Positions 26,337-36,391 are shown, numbered from the stretch's first letter. The stretch: DNA of 64,000 nt from Thalassobius sp049116315 (GCA_049116315.1 JAGDZD010000001.1:62001-126000); one strand, 5' to 3'. The notes: generated by a model not told the origin, from the letters alone. Made by a program: numbers and translations.

Positions 26337-27668
26337 ATGCAAGACTGGAAAAGCCAAACCGCCGCCGATTTGGGACGTGGCATTGCCGCGGGTGAGATTG
26401 ACCCTCTGGCGCTGACCCAGTCTTATCTTGATGCGATCGAAGCCCACCCTTTGGGCCAACGGATTTATGCGCGTGTCACGGCTGAGCGTGCCCTGAGCGA
26501 GGCGGCTGCCGCTTCGGAACGTGCCAAAACTGGGCAACGGCTGTCGTTGCTGGATGGCGTCCCCATCAGTTGGAAGGACTTGTTTGATTCGGCCAATGTG
26601 GCGACCGAAGCAGGCTCTGCCTTGATTGCAGGGCGCACACCCACGGCTGATGCCAAAGTGTTGCGCAACGCCACGGCGCTGGGGCTGGTTTGTCTTGGCA
26701 AAACCCATCTGAGTGAATTGGCCTTTTCAGGGCTGGGATTGAACCCGGTCACCGAAACCCCGCCGTGCGTTAACGACCTAGAGGCGGTGTCTGGCGGCTC
26801 TTCGTCGGGGTCTGCGACATCTGTGGCGTTTGGGTTGGCGGCCAGCTCAGTAGGGTCTGATACGGGGGGATCGGTGCGGATACCTTCGGCATGGAACGAC
26901 CTTGTGGGTCTTAAGACGACCTCTGATCGGGTGTCACTGGAAGGTGTTGTGGCGTTGTGCGCGCGGTTTGACACCGTAGGGCCAATCGGGCGCAGCGTCG
27001 AAGACGCGGCCTTGATGCTATCGGCGCTGGAAGGCAAAAAGCCGGTGGATCTGCGAGGTGCTGCGCTGGCGGGCAAGCGGTTTGCAGTGCTGCATACAAT
27101 GGCATTGGATGATCTGCGCCCAGAGCCACAAAAAGCCTTTGAGCAAAGCTTGGACAAATTGAAAGACGCAGGCGCCATCCTAGAGCCCGTTGAGACGCCT
27201 GAAGTGATTGAAGCGATGGATTTGGCGGGTATTCTTTACACCGCCGAGGCCTATGGCACTTGGGGCCCGCAAATCGAAGCTCAGCCCGATCTGATGTTTG
27301 ACAAAATTTTGGAACGTTTCCGCAGTGGGGCTGACTATTTGGCGGCCGATTACGTGGCCGCGTGGCAAAAGCTAGAAAGGCTGCGGGCCCAATGGAATGC
27401 ACGCCTTGCTGGGTTTGATGGCATCTTGTGTCCGACGGCCCCGATTCTGCCGCCCAACATTGAACGCCTGATGCGCGATGATGAATACTACATCACCGAA
27501 AACCTGCTGGCGCTGCGCAATACCCGGATCGGCAACTTGATGGGGGGCTGTGGCATTTCGCTGCCCACCGGCGTGCCAAGCTGTGGATTGTTGGTCAACG
27601 GATTGCCTTTCCAAGAAGAGAAACTGTTGCGTGTTGCCGCTGCAATGGAGCCGGTTCTGCGTGCATAG
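26337..27668 (+). CDS. Amidase (amidase-signature family)
   Basis: Ser-Ser-Lys hydrolase of 443 aa. The catalytic Lys is in LLDGVPISWKDLFD. The Gly/Ser-rich signature SGGSSSGSATSVAFGLAAS is followed by the nucleophile region SDTGGSVRIPSAWN. The ATG at 26337 follows AAGGAG; a longer frame from 26139 runs into the divergent gene and is rejected. It resembles GatA-like proteins but has no gatB or gatC neighbour, so it is a stand-alone amide hydrolase of unknown substrate. Confidence 0.88.
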   Translation: MQDWKSQTAADLGRGIAAGEIDPLALTQSYLDAIEAHPLGQRIYARVTAERALSEAAAASERAKTGQRLSLLDGVPISWKDLFDSANVATEAGSALIAGRTPTADAKVLRNATALGLVCLGKTHLSELAFSGLGLNPVTETPPCVNDLEAVSGGSSSGSATSVAFGLAASSVGSDTGGSVRIPSAWNDLVGLKTTSDRVSLEGVVALCARFDTVGPIGRSVEDAALMLSALEGKKPVDLRGAALAGKRFAVLHTMALDDLRPEPQKAFEQSLDKLKDAGAILEPVETPEVIEAMDLAGILYTAEAYGTWGPQIEAQPDLMFDKILERFRSGADYLAADYVAAWQKLERLRAQWNARLAGFDGILCPTAPILPPNIERLMRDDEYYITENLLALRNTRIGNLMGGCGISLPTGVPSCGLLVNGLPFQEEKLLRVAAAMEPVLRA

Positions 27669-27800
27669 CGACCAAAGCGCGTCGTCAAAAAGGTCACATC
27701 CTGTTGCCCCAAAGCGGCAAGAAACTGGACGAAAGTCTTGCTCTTCGGTACTCTGACAAAAAGCGGGGCGAAAACGATCCCGTAATCTGAGGCAGTATTG

Positions 27801-28979
27801 ATGTATCCTGAGCGGTTTTCGAACCTTCCCGCTTATGCATTTCCACGTTTGCGCACATTGCTTGATAGCCATGCGCCGGGCGGTGACGTTGTGCATATGA
27901 CAATCGGCGAGCCAAAGCATGAATTCCCCGAGTGGGTTTCGCGTGTTCTGGCTGACAATATCGATGGGTTTGGGAAATATCCCCCCAACGAAGGCGCACT
28001 TGAGTTGCGCCAAGAGATCGCGCATTGGGTCCAGCGACGCTATCAGGTTGGCTTGGACGCAGAGACCGAAATCATGGCGCTGAATGGCACGCGTGAAGGT
28101 CTGTACAACGCGGTGATGGCCTTGGTGCCGGAAACCAAAAACGGCCAACAACCTGTCGTTTTGATGCCCAACCCGTTTTACCAAGTGTACATGGTTGCCG
28201 CTTTGTCGGTTGGCGCAGAGCCCGTTTTGGTGCCCGCCACCGAAGAGACCGGGTTTTTGCCGGATTATGTGAACCTGCCCGAAGAGACGCTGAACCGGAC
28301 GGCGGCGGTCTATCTGTGTTCGCCCGCCAACCCGCAGGGCACCATTGCCAGTTTCGACTATTGGGCGGATTTGATCCGCTTGGCTGAAAAGTATGATTTC
28401 CGTGTGTTTGCGGATGAGTGCTACTCGGAGATTTATCGCGATGGGGCGCCTGTTGGGGCGCTGCAAGTTGCGCGTGATCTTGGCGCTGATCCAGAGCGGG
28501 TCCTGATTTTTCATTCGTTGTCCAAGCGCTCCAACATGCCCGGCCTGCGGTCGGGGTTTGTTGCGGCCGGTCCAGAAAATATCCGCCACATCAAACAGCT
28601 GCGGACCTATTCCGGATCGCCGCTGCCACTGCCATTGCAGCGTGTCGCGCAGGCGGTCTGGGCCGAAGAGAACCACGTGATCGAAAGCCGTAAGCTCTAT
28701 CATGAGAAGTTTAAGGTGGCCGATGAGATCTTTTCGGGTCTGCCGGGCTATCACAGCCCCGAAGCAGGGTTTTTCCTGTGGCTGCCCGTCGAAGACGGCG
28801 AAGCCGCGGCACTGAAATCATGGCGCGAAACAGGGGTTCGGGTGTTGCCCGGTGGCTATCTGGCGCGCGAAGTGGATGGGTTAAACCCCGGTAAGAAATA
28901 CATCCGGGCCGCGATGGTGGCTCCAAAAGAAGAGATGCGGCGCGGGCTTATTGCTTTGCGTGACTGCATCTACGGTTAG
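27801..28979 (+). CDS. dapC: Succinyldiaminopimelate transaminase, DapC-like
   Basis: Fold-type I aminotransferase, about 393 aa, likely the N-succinyl-LL-DAP:2-oxoglutarate step of lysine biosynthesis. It begins YPERFSNLPAYAFPRLRTLL, has GEPKHEFP, LCSPANPQGTI, ADECYSEIY and the PLP-Lys motif HSLSKRSNMPGLRSGFV. The ATG at 27801 is preferred over a TTG one codon earlier. With dapF and dapB, three lysine/DAP genes lie in the window though not together. The ftsK gene starts 15 bp later. Confidence 0.88.
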   Translation: MYPERFSNLPAYAFPRLRTLLDSHAPGGDVVHMTIGEPKHEFPEWVSRVLADNIDGFGKYPPNEGALELRQEIAHWVQRRYQVGLDAETEIMALNGTREGLYNAVMALVPETKNGQQPVVLMPNPFYQVYMVAALSVGAEPVLVPATEETGFLPDYVNLPEETLNRTAAVYLCSPANPQGTIASFDYWADLIRLAEKYDFRVFADECYSEIYRDGAPVGALQVARDLGADPERVLIFHSLSKRSNMPGLRSGFVAAGPENIRHIKQLRTYSGSPLPLPLQRVAQAVWAEENHVIESRKLYHEKFKVADEIFSGLPGYHSPEAGFFLWLPVEDGEAAALKSWRETGVRVLPGGYLAREVDGLNPGKKYIRAAMVAPKEEMRRGLIALRDCIYG

Positions 28980-28994
28980 TGAACGAGGGCAGAT

Positions 28995-31900
28995 ATGGCG
29001 TATCAGGCACGCGGACGAGATCCGCTTTTTGACAGCGATATGCAGGCAGCAATCGAAAAACGCGGGCAAGAGCTTTTGGGCATTGCGCTGGTGTTGGTCG
29101 GGCTGGCTGTGACGGCCATGGTGTATACCTACAACCCGGACGATCCGTCCATTTTTCTAGCCAGCGATGGCCCGGTGCAGAACCTCTTTGGCCGCACCGG
29201 GGCGTCAATCTCTGCGTTGCTCTATGTCATCTTGGGCAAGGGCAGCTGGGTGATTGTGCTGGGCCTGATGGTCTGGGGCGGACGGCTGATTCTGCATCGC
29301 GGTGTTTCGCGTGCATGGCGTGCGATCTTTCTGCCGATCTTGATTTTTGCGACTTCTATCTATGCGTCGACATTGGTGCCCGGTGACAACTGGTCCCCAG
29401 AGTACGGCTTGGGCGGTAAATTTGGCGACATGGTCTTGGGTGGAATGTTGCACATGATGCCCATGAGCATGGCCGTTGGGATCAAAGTTGTTTCTTTGCT
29501 GTTTGCCGTGATCTGTCTTGGTCTCGCCACCGTTGTTCTTGGGTTCTCTAAAGAGGAACTTAAGTGGATCGCCCGCTTCTTGTTGGTGGGTGTGATCATG
29601 ACCTATGCCACAGGTTTGAAACTGTTGGGCCGTGGTGCCAACGGCGCGCTGAGTGCCGCACAGAACATGCAAGCCCGCCGCCGTGATCCCGCCGCTGACA
29701 CCGGGTCTGTTGCCTGGGCTGGTGAACCGGATTGGCAAGACGCTGATGACGATCTGATGGACGACGAACCCTATGAAGAGGAAAAGACCAGTTTCCTAAA
29801 GCGGGTGCCAAGTCTCATCCGTCGTGCGGAACCTGTGGAAATGCCGGAACCTGAGATGATCGAACATGATCATTCGTTCCCTGAACTTCAGGTGCCCGGT
29901 GATGATCGGATCAAATCCAAGATTGCCGACGCGATCAAGAACCGTGCGGTGCCGGCCCCTGTTGTGGCTGCCCCAGACCCTGCGCCTTTGACCAAAGGAC
30001 GAGGCCGCGGACCCGACCCCTTGGTTTTGGATGCGCATCAACCTCATTCAGGATTGCCACCTGAACCTCCGATGACGGCAGGTGTTGCCGCCTCGAGCCG
30101 TCCTCTTGTGGCGACACGCCTACCGGCTGCTCCTGTTGCAGCGCCGGCCGTGCAGGCCCCTGTGGATCCAATGCCCTTTATGGAGCAAGCGGCGACCCCG
30201 GTGGAGCAGTATGCCCCGGTTCCCGAAGCTGATCCCGCCCCCTTTGCCGAAGCTGTGCCGCAAGAAGATGTTCTGGCTTCGGGCTATGGCGCTGAGCCTG
30301 AGTATGACGAACCCGTCGCAGAAGAACTGACCCAAGATTATGTGCCAGAAGTGGCCGCGCCGCTGCGCCCCGTGCCCATGCCCGAGGCCAAGAAGGTGGT
30401 GCAACATCTGAACCGACGCCCGGTTCAGCCATCAGCACAGGCCAAAGCCGAAGCTCAGCCATCGCTACAGTTCGAAGAAAACCAAGTTGAATACGAACTG
30501 CCGCCCCTTAGCCTGCTGTCCAGCCCAACGGCTATTCAGCGCCATCATCTGAGCGATGAAGCCTTGGAAGAGAACGCCCGCATGTTGGAAAACGTGCTGG
30601 ATGACTATGGTGTGCGCGGCGAGATCGTCAGCGTGCGTCCGGGTCCTGTTGTGACCATGTATGAACTTGAACCTGCGCCGGGCTTGAAGGCCAGCCGCGT
30701 GATTGGTTTGGCGGATGATATCGCGCGCTCGATGAGTGCGCTGTCTGCGCGTGTGTCGACCGTTCCGGGCCGCAGCGTGATTGGCATCGAATTGCCAAAC
30801 GAGAATCGCGAGAAAGTGGTCCTGCGCGAGATCCTGTCTTCGCGTGACTTTGGCGACAGCAATATGAAGCTGCCTCTGGCGTTGGGCAAAGACATTGGCG
30901 GCGACTCGATGGTGGCCAACCTTGCCAAGATGCCTCACTTGCTGATTGCCGGGACCACAGGCTCGGGTAAGTCGGTGGCGATCAACACGATGATTCTATC
31001 GCTGTTGTATCGTCTGACGCCTGCGGACTGCCGCATGATCATGATTGATCCCAAGATGCTGGAACTGTCGGTCTATGACGGTATTCCGCATCTGCTATCC
31101 CCTGTTGTGACCGATCCGAAAAAGGCTGTGGTTGCCTTGAAATGGGTCGTGGGGGAAATGGAAGAGCGTTATCGCAAGATGTCCAAAATGGGCGTGCGCA
31201 ATATCGACGGCTACAACAGCCGTGTGGCGGATGCGCTGGCAAAGAACGAAACCTTCAGCCGGACGGTTCAAACAGGGTTTGAGGATGAAACCGGCGAACC
31301 GATGTTTGAAACCGAAGAAATCCAACCCGTCAAAATGCCCTACATTGTGGTGGTGGTTGACGAAATGGCCGACCTGATGATGGTGGCGGGCAAAGAAATC
31401 GAAGCCTGCATTCAACGTCTGGCGCAAATGGCACGCGCATCGGGTATTCACCTGATTATGGCCACACAGCGCCCCTCTGTTGATGTGATCACCGGAACGA
31501 TCAAAGCGAACTTCCCGACCCGTATTTCGTTCCAAGTGACCTCAAAGATCGACAGTCGCACCATTCTCGGAGAGATGGGCGCAGAGCAGCTTTTGGGCAT
31601 GGGGGACATGCTGTACATGGCGGGCGGCGCAAAGATCACGCGCTGTCACGGACCTTTTGTGTCGGATGAAGAAGTCGAAGAAATCGTGAACCACCTGAAA
31701 TCGCAAGGCCTGCCGGATTATGTTGGCGGCGTTGTCGAAGGTCCTTCGGATGAAAAGGCCGACAATATAGACGCCGTTCTGGGGTTAGGTGGCAATACGA
31801 CGGGCGAAAATGCGCTTTATGATCAAGCGGTTGCGATCGTGATCAAGGATCGTAAATGCTCGACCTCTTATATCCAGCGCAAGCTTGCAATCGGCTATAA

Positions 31901-32000
31901 CAAAGCGGCACGCTTGGTGGAGCAAATGGAAGACGAAGGGGTGGTTTCAACCGCCAACCACGTCGGCAAGCGAGAAGTTTTGGTGCCCGAACAACACTGA
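28995..32000 (+). CDS. ftsK: DNA translocase FtsK
   Basis: Septal DNA pump for chromosome segregation, 1001 aa. The N-terminus has four membrane helices in the first ~200 residues. A long Pro/Ala/Glu-rich linker (~270-520) follows. The motor domain has Walker A GTTGSGKS near 655, Walker B IVVVVDEMADLMM and the conserved MATQRPSVDVITGTIKANFP. The C-terminal gamma domain that reads KOPS sites includes STSYIQRKLAIGYNKAARL. Length and architecture are standard. Confidence 0.97.
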   Translation: MAYQARGRDPLFDSDMQAAIEKRGQELLGIALVLVGLAVTAMVYTYNPDDPSIFLASDGPVQNLFGRTGASISALLYVILGKGSWVIVLGLMVWGGRLILHRGVSRAWRAIFLPILIFATSIYASTLVPGDNWSPEYGLGGKFGDMVLGGMLHMMPMSMAVGIKVVSLLFAVICLGLATVVLGFSKEELKWIARFLLVGVIMTYATGLKLLGRGANGALSAAQNMQARRRDPAADTGSVAWAGEPDWQDADDDLMDDEPYEEEKTSFLKRVPSLIRRAEPVEMPEPEMIEHDHSFPELQVPGDDRIKSKIADAIKNRAVPAPVVAAPDPAPLTKGRGRGPDPLVLDAHQPHSGLPPEPPMTAGVAASSRPLVATRLPAAPVAAPAVQAPVDPMPFMEQAATPVEQYAPVPEADPAPFAEAVPQEDVLASGYGAEPEYDEPVAEELTQDYVPEVAAPLRPVPMPEAKKVVQHLNRRPVQPSAQAKAEAQPSLQFEENQVEYELPPLSLLSSPTAIQRHHLSDEALEENARMLENVLDDYGVRGEIVSVRPGPVVTMYELEPAPGLKASRVIGLADDIARSMSALSARVSTVPGRSVIGIELPNENREKVVLREILSSRDFGDSNMKLPLALGKDIGGDSMVANLAKMPHLLIAGTTGSGKSVAINTMILSLLYRLTPADCRMIMIDPKMLELSVYDGIPHLLSPVVTDPKKAVVALKWVVGEMEERYRKMSKMGVRNIDGYNSRVADALAKNETFSRTVQTGFEDETGEPMFETEEIQPVKMPYIVVVVDEMADLMMVAGKEIEACIQRLAQMARASGIHLIMATQRPSVDVITGTIKANFPTRISFQVTSKIDSRTILGEMGAEQLLGMGDMLYMAGGAKITRCHGPFVSDEEVEEIVNHLKSQGLPDYVGGVVEGPSDEKADNIDAVLGLGGNTTGENALYDQAVAIVIKDRKCSTSYIQRKLAIGYNKAARLVEQMEDEGVVSTANHVGKREVLVPEQH

Positions 32001-32096
32001 TTCATTGGCCCGGACATCTGGGCCAATTTCCGCCTCTCGCGGGTTTGTGAGGCTTGGCGGGCTGCACTTGGCGCAAAAAATGCTTAATCTAAGGGT

Positions 32097-32699
32097 ATGA
32101 AACCTATGTTCCGGACCTTTGTGGCCACCGCCGTTTTGACGGCGCTTTCCCTGCCAGCGTTTGCGGCAGAGAAAATTTCATTGCAAACTCTCAACAAATA
32201 CTTCGAAGATCTGAAAACAGCTCAGGCTGGCTTTACCCAGATCAACGGTGATGGATCTATTTCGGCGGGAACCTTGATGATCAAGCGGCCGTGGAAAATG
32301 CGGTTCGAGTATAAAGGCGATGGCACCTTGGTGTTGGCCAGTGCCCGTTCTGTGGCGATCTTTGATCCCAAAGGTGATCCACAGCCAGAAACCTATCCGC
32401 TGAAACGCACGCCGCTATGGCTGATCTTGGCCCGTGACGTGGATCTGACACAGAACAACACCGTCATTGGTCACGAGTTTGATGGCAATGCCACGACGTT
32501 GGTCGCGCAGGATCCAAACAACCCTGAACTCGGCACCATTCAAATGGTGTTCACAGATAATCCGGTTCAATTGCGTCAGTGGATTGTGACGGATGAAGTG
32601 GGATCGGCGACAACAGTTGTATTGGGGGCAATGGAAACCGGATTGACGATACGGAATTCGGTTTTTGACATTGGCGCCGAAATTCAACGCCGCCAATGA
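32097..32699 (+). CDS. lolA: Outer-membrane lipoprotein carrier LolA
   Basis: Periplasmic chaperone carrying lipoproteins from LolCDE to the outer membrane, 200 aa. A signal peptide (VATAVLTALSLPAFAAE) precedes the LolA half-barrel, with AQAGFTQINGDGSISAGTL and the typical IKRPWKMRFEY segment. The position just after ftsK is conserved in many proteobacteria. The first ATG (32097) is used; the ATG at 32106 is possible. Confidence 0.93.
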   Translation: MKPMFRTFVATAVLTALSLPAFAAEKISLQTLNKYFEDLKTAQAGFTQINGDGSISAGTLMIKRPWKMRFEYKGDGTLVLASARSVAIFDPKGDPQPETYPLKRTPLWLILARDVDLTQNNTVIGHEFDGNATTLVAQDPNNPELGTIQMVFTDNPVQLRQWIVTDEVGSATTVVLGAMETGLTIRNSVFDIGAEIQRRQ

Positions 32700-32717
32700 T
32701 CCTTTAAGCCGCTCCGC

Positions 32718-33299
32718 TTAGCGGCGACAGCTGCGCAGTTGCGCTTGATAGTTGGCTGCGCGTTGTTCTGTTTCATTTGCGATGCGCACCAACCAGCTTT
32801 TGCGATTGTAAGAACCGCGCGCATAGCCAGTATGGCCTTCGTGATAGGCTAGGTACTGGTTCTTGGCGTCATTCAATGAGATGCCATTGGTGTCGCGTGT
32901 TTTGTTCATGTACCAGCCAATGAAATCAGCGGCATCATAGATGTTGTCACGCCGCGCGCCAAAGCTGCGGGTCTCTTTTTCGTATTGATCCCACGTCCCA
33001 TCCAGCGCCTGAGAATAGCCATACGCCGAGCTTTGCCGTCCCATCGGAATCACACCCGCGACATAGCGGAACGGGGTGCGCGCGTTGCCGATAAACTTGC
33101 TCTCTTGATAGATTGTGGCCATTTGCACGTGCACAGGAACGCCCCAACGGCGTTCTGCGGCCTTAAAGGCGCGGGCGTATTTTGGGCGCTGGCTTAGAAT
33201 GGAACAGGCGTTTTCCAGATTCCGGGGCGCAGAAAAGTTTCCGCCACCACAGGATGCCAGCACCAAAAATAAGACCATTGCGCGAAGAGTTCTGCTCAT
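32718..33299 (-). CDS. Lytic transglycosylase (SLT)-like lipoprotein
   Basis: Lipoprotein of 193 aa with lipobox LASC at residue ~16 (MSRTLRAMVLFLVLASCGGG). The SLT-like domain has VQMATIYQESKFIGNARTP with the likely catalytic Glu in QESKF, then SSAYGYSQALDGTWDQY and ADFIGWYMN. It would cleave peptidoglycan with 1,6-anhydro product. The ATG at 33299 follows GAGAGG; 19 extra upstream codons are not needed. It is convergent with lolA. Confidence 0.87.
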   Translation of the reverse strand: MSRTLRAMVLFLVLASCGGGNFSAPRNLENACSILSQRPKYARAFKAAERRWGVPVHVQMATIYQESKFIGNARTPFRYVAGVIPMGRQSSAYGYSQALDGTWDQYEKETRSFGARRDNIYDAADFIGWYMNKTRDTNGISLNDAKNQYLAYHEGHTGYARGSYNRKSWLVRIANETEQRAANYQAQLRSCRR

Positions 33300-33373
33300 C
33301 TGCCTCTCGCTTTCGTTTGTTTTTTTATAGTTTAGCTTAATCAAACCGGGGTGCAAATGCCCGTGCGATCACA

Positions 33374-34255
33374 TTACAGCAAAATCGCCAACATTGCGGG
33401 CAATGCAACAATGGAAAGCAGGGTTGAAACCACCACCAAACCGGCGACGGATTCAGCATCTGCACCGTATTTTTCCGCAAGAAGATAAGAGGTTACAGCC
33501 ACGGGCGTCGACAGTTGCAGCACCAAAACCGCAAAAGCGATGTCATCCAATTCAAATAGGCGGCCAATTGCCCAAGCGGTGCCAAAACACATGATCAGCT
33601 TGGCCAGCGACAACCAAATCGCGCGCCCCAAATGCGCCGGTGACAAACGGGCAACCGCAACACCCAATGTGATCAGCATCATAGGAATCGCCATTTGACC
33701 GACAAGCTCAAGCGCGTTGGTCAAAAACGTGGGGGTTTGCCAGCCCTGCCACAGAAAGAGACCGCCCAAAATGGTCGCCCCAACCAAGGGCTCTTTGATC
33801 ACCTTGGTAAGAGATCCGCCACCAGCCACCAGCCATACCCCAAAGGTAAAAGACCAGATGGCCATCACAGCAAAGACAACCACTGCATACCCAAGCCCAG
33901 TTTCGCCAAACGCAAAATAGGCCAGCGGCAAGCCGATATTGCCGGTGTTGCCAAAGATGATGGGGGCCAAATAGGTGCGCACATTCAAGCGCCCCAGTTT
34001 CATCAGCGCGAATGCAATGATCGAAATCGCTACAAACGCCAAGAACGCGGCCACCGTCACAGTGGTCAGCGCCTCAGGGGCGATTTCGGTTTTCATCAAT
34101 GCCGTAAAAATCAGACAGGGGACCGACAGCGTCATTGCCAATTGCGTGACAAATCGAACGCGATACTCGAATCCGGCCTTCACCCATGTGAAACCAATCG
34201 CAGCAAGCAGGAAAACTGGCGCTGTGATTTCTAATACTGTGCCGACAAGGTTCAC
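33374..34255 (-). CDS. AEC family transporter (auxin efflux carrier-like)
   Basis: Ten-helix carrier of about 293 aa. It has the two-bundle pattern with a polar centre: PCLIFTALMKTEIAPE and the NTGNIGLPLAYFAFGETGLG segment (Asn/Gly-rich crossover), then LSTPVAVTSYLLAEKYGAD near the end. Bacterial members move malonate, malate or similar acids, but no substrate is evident here. A GTG at 34255 preceded by GGGGA is chosen; an ATG at 34288 is an alternative. Confidence 0.85.
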   Translation of the reverse strand: MNLVGTVLEITAPVFLLAAIGFTWVKAGFEYRVRFVTQLAMTLSVPCLIFTALMKTEIAPEALTTVTVAAFLAFVAISIIAFALMKLGRLNVRTYLAPIIFGNTGNIGLPLAYFAFGETGLGYAVVVFAVMAIWSFTFGVWLVAGGGSLTKVIKEPLVGATILGGLFLWQGWQTPTFLTNALELVGQMAIPMMLITLGVAVARLSPAHLGRAIWLSLAKLIMCFGTAWAIGRLFELDDIAFAVLVLQLSTPVAVTSYLLAEKYGADAESVAGLVVVSTLLSIVALPAMLAILL

Positions 34256-34340
34256 AGACTGTTTCCCCGAGAATTCATGACAAATCATGGACATCTGCCC
34301 GACAAAAGGTCTATCCCTAAGGTATGAGGGCTGCAAGACT

Positions 34341-34667
34341 ATGCTGAAAACACGTGCGAAATATCATCTGGGCCAAGTTGTGCGCCACAAGAAACACCCG
34401 TTCCGCGGTGTGGTGTTTGATGTGGATCCTCGGTTCAACAACACCGACGATTGGTACCGCTCGATCCCCGAAGAGGCGCGCCCCTCAAAGGACCAACCGT
34501 TTTACCATCTGCTGGCAGAAAATGACCAAAGCTACTACGTGGCTTACGTCTCAGAGCAGAATCTGGTGGCGGACTACTCGGGTGAGCCCGTCAGCCATCC
34601 AGACATCCCAGACCTGTTTGGCCCGTTCGAAGATGGTCACTATCCGCTGCATTTCCAGCTGAATTGA
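34341..34667 (+). CDS. hspQ: Heat shock protein HspQ
   Basis: Small cytoplasmic protein of 108 aa in the HspQ/YccV family, a specificity-enhancing factor for Lon protease in enterobacteria. Signature segments are KYHLGQVVRHKKHPFRGVVF, DPRFNNTDDWY and FYHLLAENDQSYYVAYVSEQ. The ATG at 34341 matches the family start; 18 upstream codons in frame are not needed. It is divergent from the AEC carrier. Confidence 0.93.
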   Translation: MLKTRAKYHLGQVVRHKKHPFRGVVFDVDPRFNNTDDWYRSIPEEARPSKDQPFYHLLAENDQSYYVAYVSEQNLVADYSGEPVSHPDIPDLFGPFEDGHYPLHFQLN

Positions 34668-34683
34668 TCCGGCTGCGATGGGC

Positions 34684-36261
34684 TTAGTAGCCCAAAGCAC
34701 ACCCGTCTTTGCGCGCATCAGATGCGCCTTCCAGCACTCCATCTTCCCGAATCAGGATCGCTTGCGCTCCGCCGATCGGGCCGTCAAGTGTCGCGACGGT
34801 GTGGCCCAGATCGCTAAGCTCTTGGCGCACAGCATCCCCATAGCCTCTTTCCATGTTCAACGTGCCAGCATCGCTGAAGCAGCGTGGCAAATCGATGGCG
34901 GCTTGCAGCTCCATGTCGTGATCCACCAGATTTGACACAAATCGCGCGTGCCCATTGGGTTGGTAGGCCCCCCCCATCACACCAAAGGGCATGATGACTT
35001 TGCCGTTTTGGCGCAGCATCCCCGGAATGATGGTGTGCATCGGACGTCGCCCGCCCTTCAACTCGTTTGGATGACCTTCCTCAAGGGTAAAGCCCGCGCC
35101 TCGGTTTTGCAGCAAGATGCCAAATTTTTCCGACGCAATACCCGAGCCAAAGCCATGAAAGATCGAGTAAATCAGAGAAACGGACATGCGGTCTTTGTCG
35201 ACCACCGTGATGTAAATCGTATCTTTGTGGACGGATTCGGTGAGCGGGGCAGCGGCGATCATGGCCTTTTTCGGATCGATCAGCGCGGCCAATTTGGCGG
35301 CAGTGTCCATCGACAGCATATGTTCGAGGCGTGTGGTTTGGTCGGGATCTGCCAGCAATCGATTGCGGGCATCATAGGCCAATTTGGCTGCCTCAGCTTC
35401 GATATGGGCGCGTTCGCTACCCAGAGGATCCATCGCGGGCAGATCAAAATGCGACAGAATATTCAGCATCAAAATGGCCGTTGCCCCCTGGCCATTTGGC
35501 GGGTGCTCGACAAGATCAACTCCGTTGTAATGGCCACTGATCGGCGTTGTCTGAAGGCAAGCGGCTGCGGCAAAATCTTCCAGTTGATGAGGGCCGCCCA
35601 ATTCTTGCACAGCGGCCAGCATATCTTCGGCAATTTCACCGGTATAAAACGCATCGCGACCGTCTTTGGCCACGCGTCTCAGCACCTCGGCTTGACCTGG
35701 GGCACGAAACAGTTGACCCACTTTGGGTGCGACGCCTGCCAGCAGATAGTGCGTTTTTCCGTGGTTTTGCAGGGTTTGCGCAGAGTTGGCCCAATCAAAC
35801 GCCACCCGCGGGGCAACCGGCACACCCGCTTCGGCATAGTGAATGGTCGGCGCAAGTAGGGCGTCCAAACCCAGTTGCCCGTATTTTTCAGACAGGGTGC
35901 AAAACGCGTCAATCGCCGTCGGGATTGTCACCGCGTCCGCCCCATAGGTTGGTATCTTATCCAACCCTCGGGCGCGCAAAGTCGCCGCATCGGCCGCCTG
36001 AGCTGCACAGCCTGACCCATTGAGGGCGTGGATTTCGTCGCTGCCCGCTGGAGACATCAGAACAAAACAATCACCGCCAATGCCCGTCATCTGAGGTTCA
36101 CACAGGCCAAGCAGCACCGCGCCAGCGATTGCGGCATCCATGGCGTTGCCTCCCCGTTCCAACACATCGATGGCGGTTTTGGCCGCCAAGGGGTGGGATG
36201 TCGCACACATGCCGTTTGACGCGTAAACCGCCGAGCGTCCGGGAAGGTGAAAATCGCGCAT
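34684..36261 (-). CDS. Gamma-glutamyltransferase family protein
   Basis: Ntn-hydrolase-type protein of 525 aa. The N-terminal part has GNAMDAAIAGAVLLGLCEPQ and GIGGDCFVLM. The autoprocessing nucleophile is the Thr opening TIYITVVDKDRMSVSLIYS, aligning with the TTHYSVVD site of E. coli GGT; GVMGGAYQPNGH follows. No signal peptide is visible, so it is probably cytoplasmic. That fits the GGT-like/oxamate amidohydrolase-like branch rather than periplasmic glutathione breakdown. The ATG follows TTGGAGG. Confidence 0.88.
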   Translation of the reverse strand: MRDFHLPGRSAVYASNGMCATSHPLAAKTAIDVLERGGNAMDAAIAGAVLLGLCEPQMTGIGGDCFVLMSPAGSDEIHALNGSGCAAQAADAATLRARGLDKIPTYGADAVTIPTAIDAFCTLSEKYGQLGLDALLAPTIHYAEAGVPVAPRVAFDWANSAQTLQNHGKTHYLLAGVAPKVGQLFRAPGQAEVLRRVAKDGRDAFYTGEIAEDMLAAVQELGGPHQLEDFAAAACLQTTPISGHYNGVDLVEHPPNGQGATAILMLNILSHFDLPAMDPLGSERAHIEAEAAKLAYDARNRLLADPDQTTRLEHMLSMDTAAKLAALIDPKKAMIAAAPLTESVHKDTIYITVVDKDRMSVSLIYSIFHGFGSGIASEKFGILLQNRGAGFTLEEGHPNELKGGRRPMHTIIPGMLRQNGKVIMPFGVMGGAYQPNGHARFVSNLVDHDMELQAAIDLPRCFSDAGTLNMERGYGDAVRQELSDLGHTVATLDGPIGGAQAILIREDGVLEGASDARKDGCALGY

Positions 36262-36326
36262 ATGTATCCTCCAATTGATCGGCAGAGACTACGGCAGAAT
36301 TTTCGGAGTGCAAGAGGGGGGAATGT

Positions 36327-36391
36327 GCAAAGGCCTCGGTGTCATGCACTGGGTGGGGGCTAAACGACATGACACCGAGGGAAGCCTTTGC
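36327..36391. repeat. Long inverted repeat / hairpin upstream of the GGT-like gene
   Basis: GCAAAGGC plus CTCGGTGTCATG (36327-36346) pairs with CATGACACCGAG plus GCCTTTGC (36368-36391). The stem is 20 bp with one 4-nt bulge (GGAA) and a 21-nt loop. An outer GAATGT at 36321 can pair with ACATTC at 36416-36421. There is no T-run on either strand, so it is not an ordinary terminator. It lies in the 203-bp gap between the anti-sigma kinase and GGT-like genes, both on the minus strand. It may be an RNA structure in the GGT leader. Confidence 0.65.

Noticed and set aside
27372..28754. 460-codon minus-strand open frame over the amidase and dapC genes
   Set aside because: It overlaps two convincing plus-strand genes for its full length, and its product is Arg/His/Gln-rich with no recognisable motif. 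It is a codon-usage shadow.
34948..35859. 303-codon plus-strand frame over the GGT-like gene
   Set aside because: It is antisense to a gene with a full GGT-like sequence; no ribosome site or motif.
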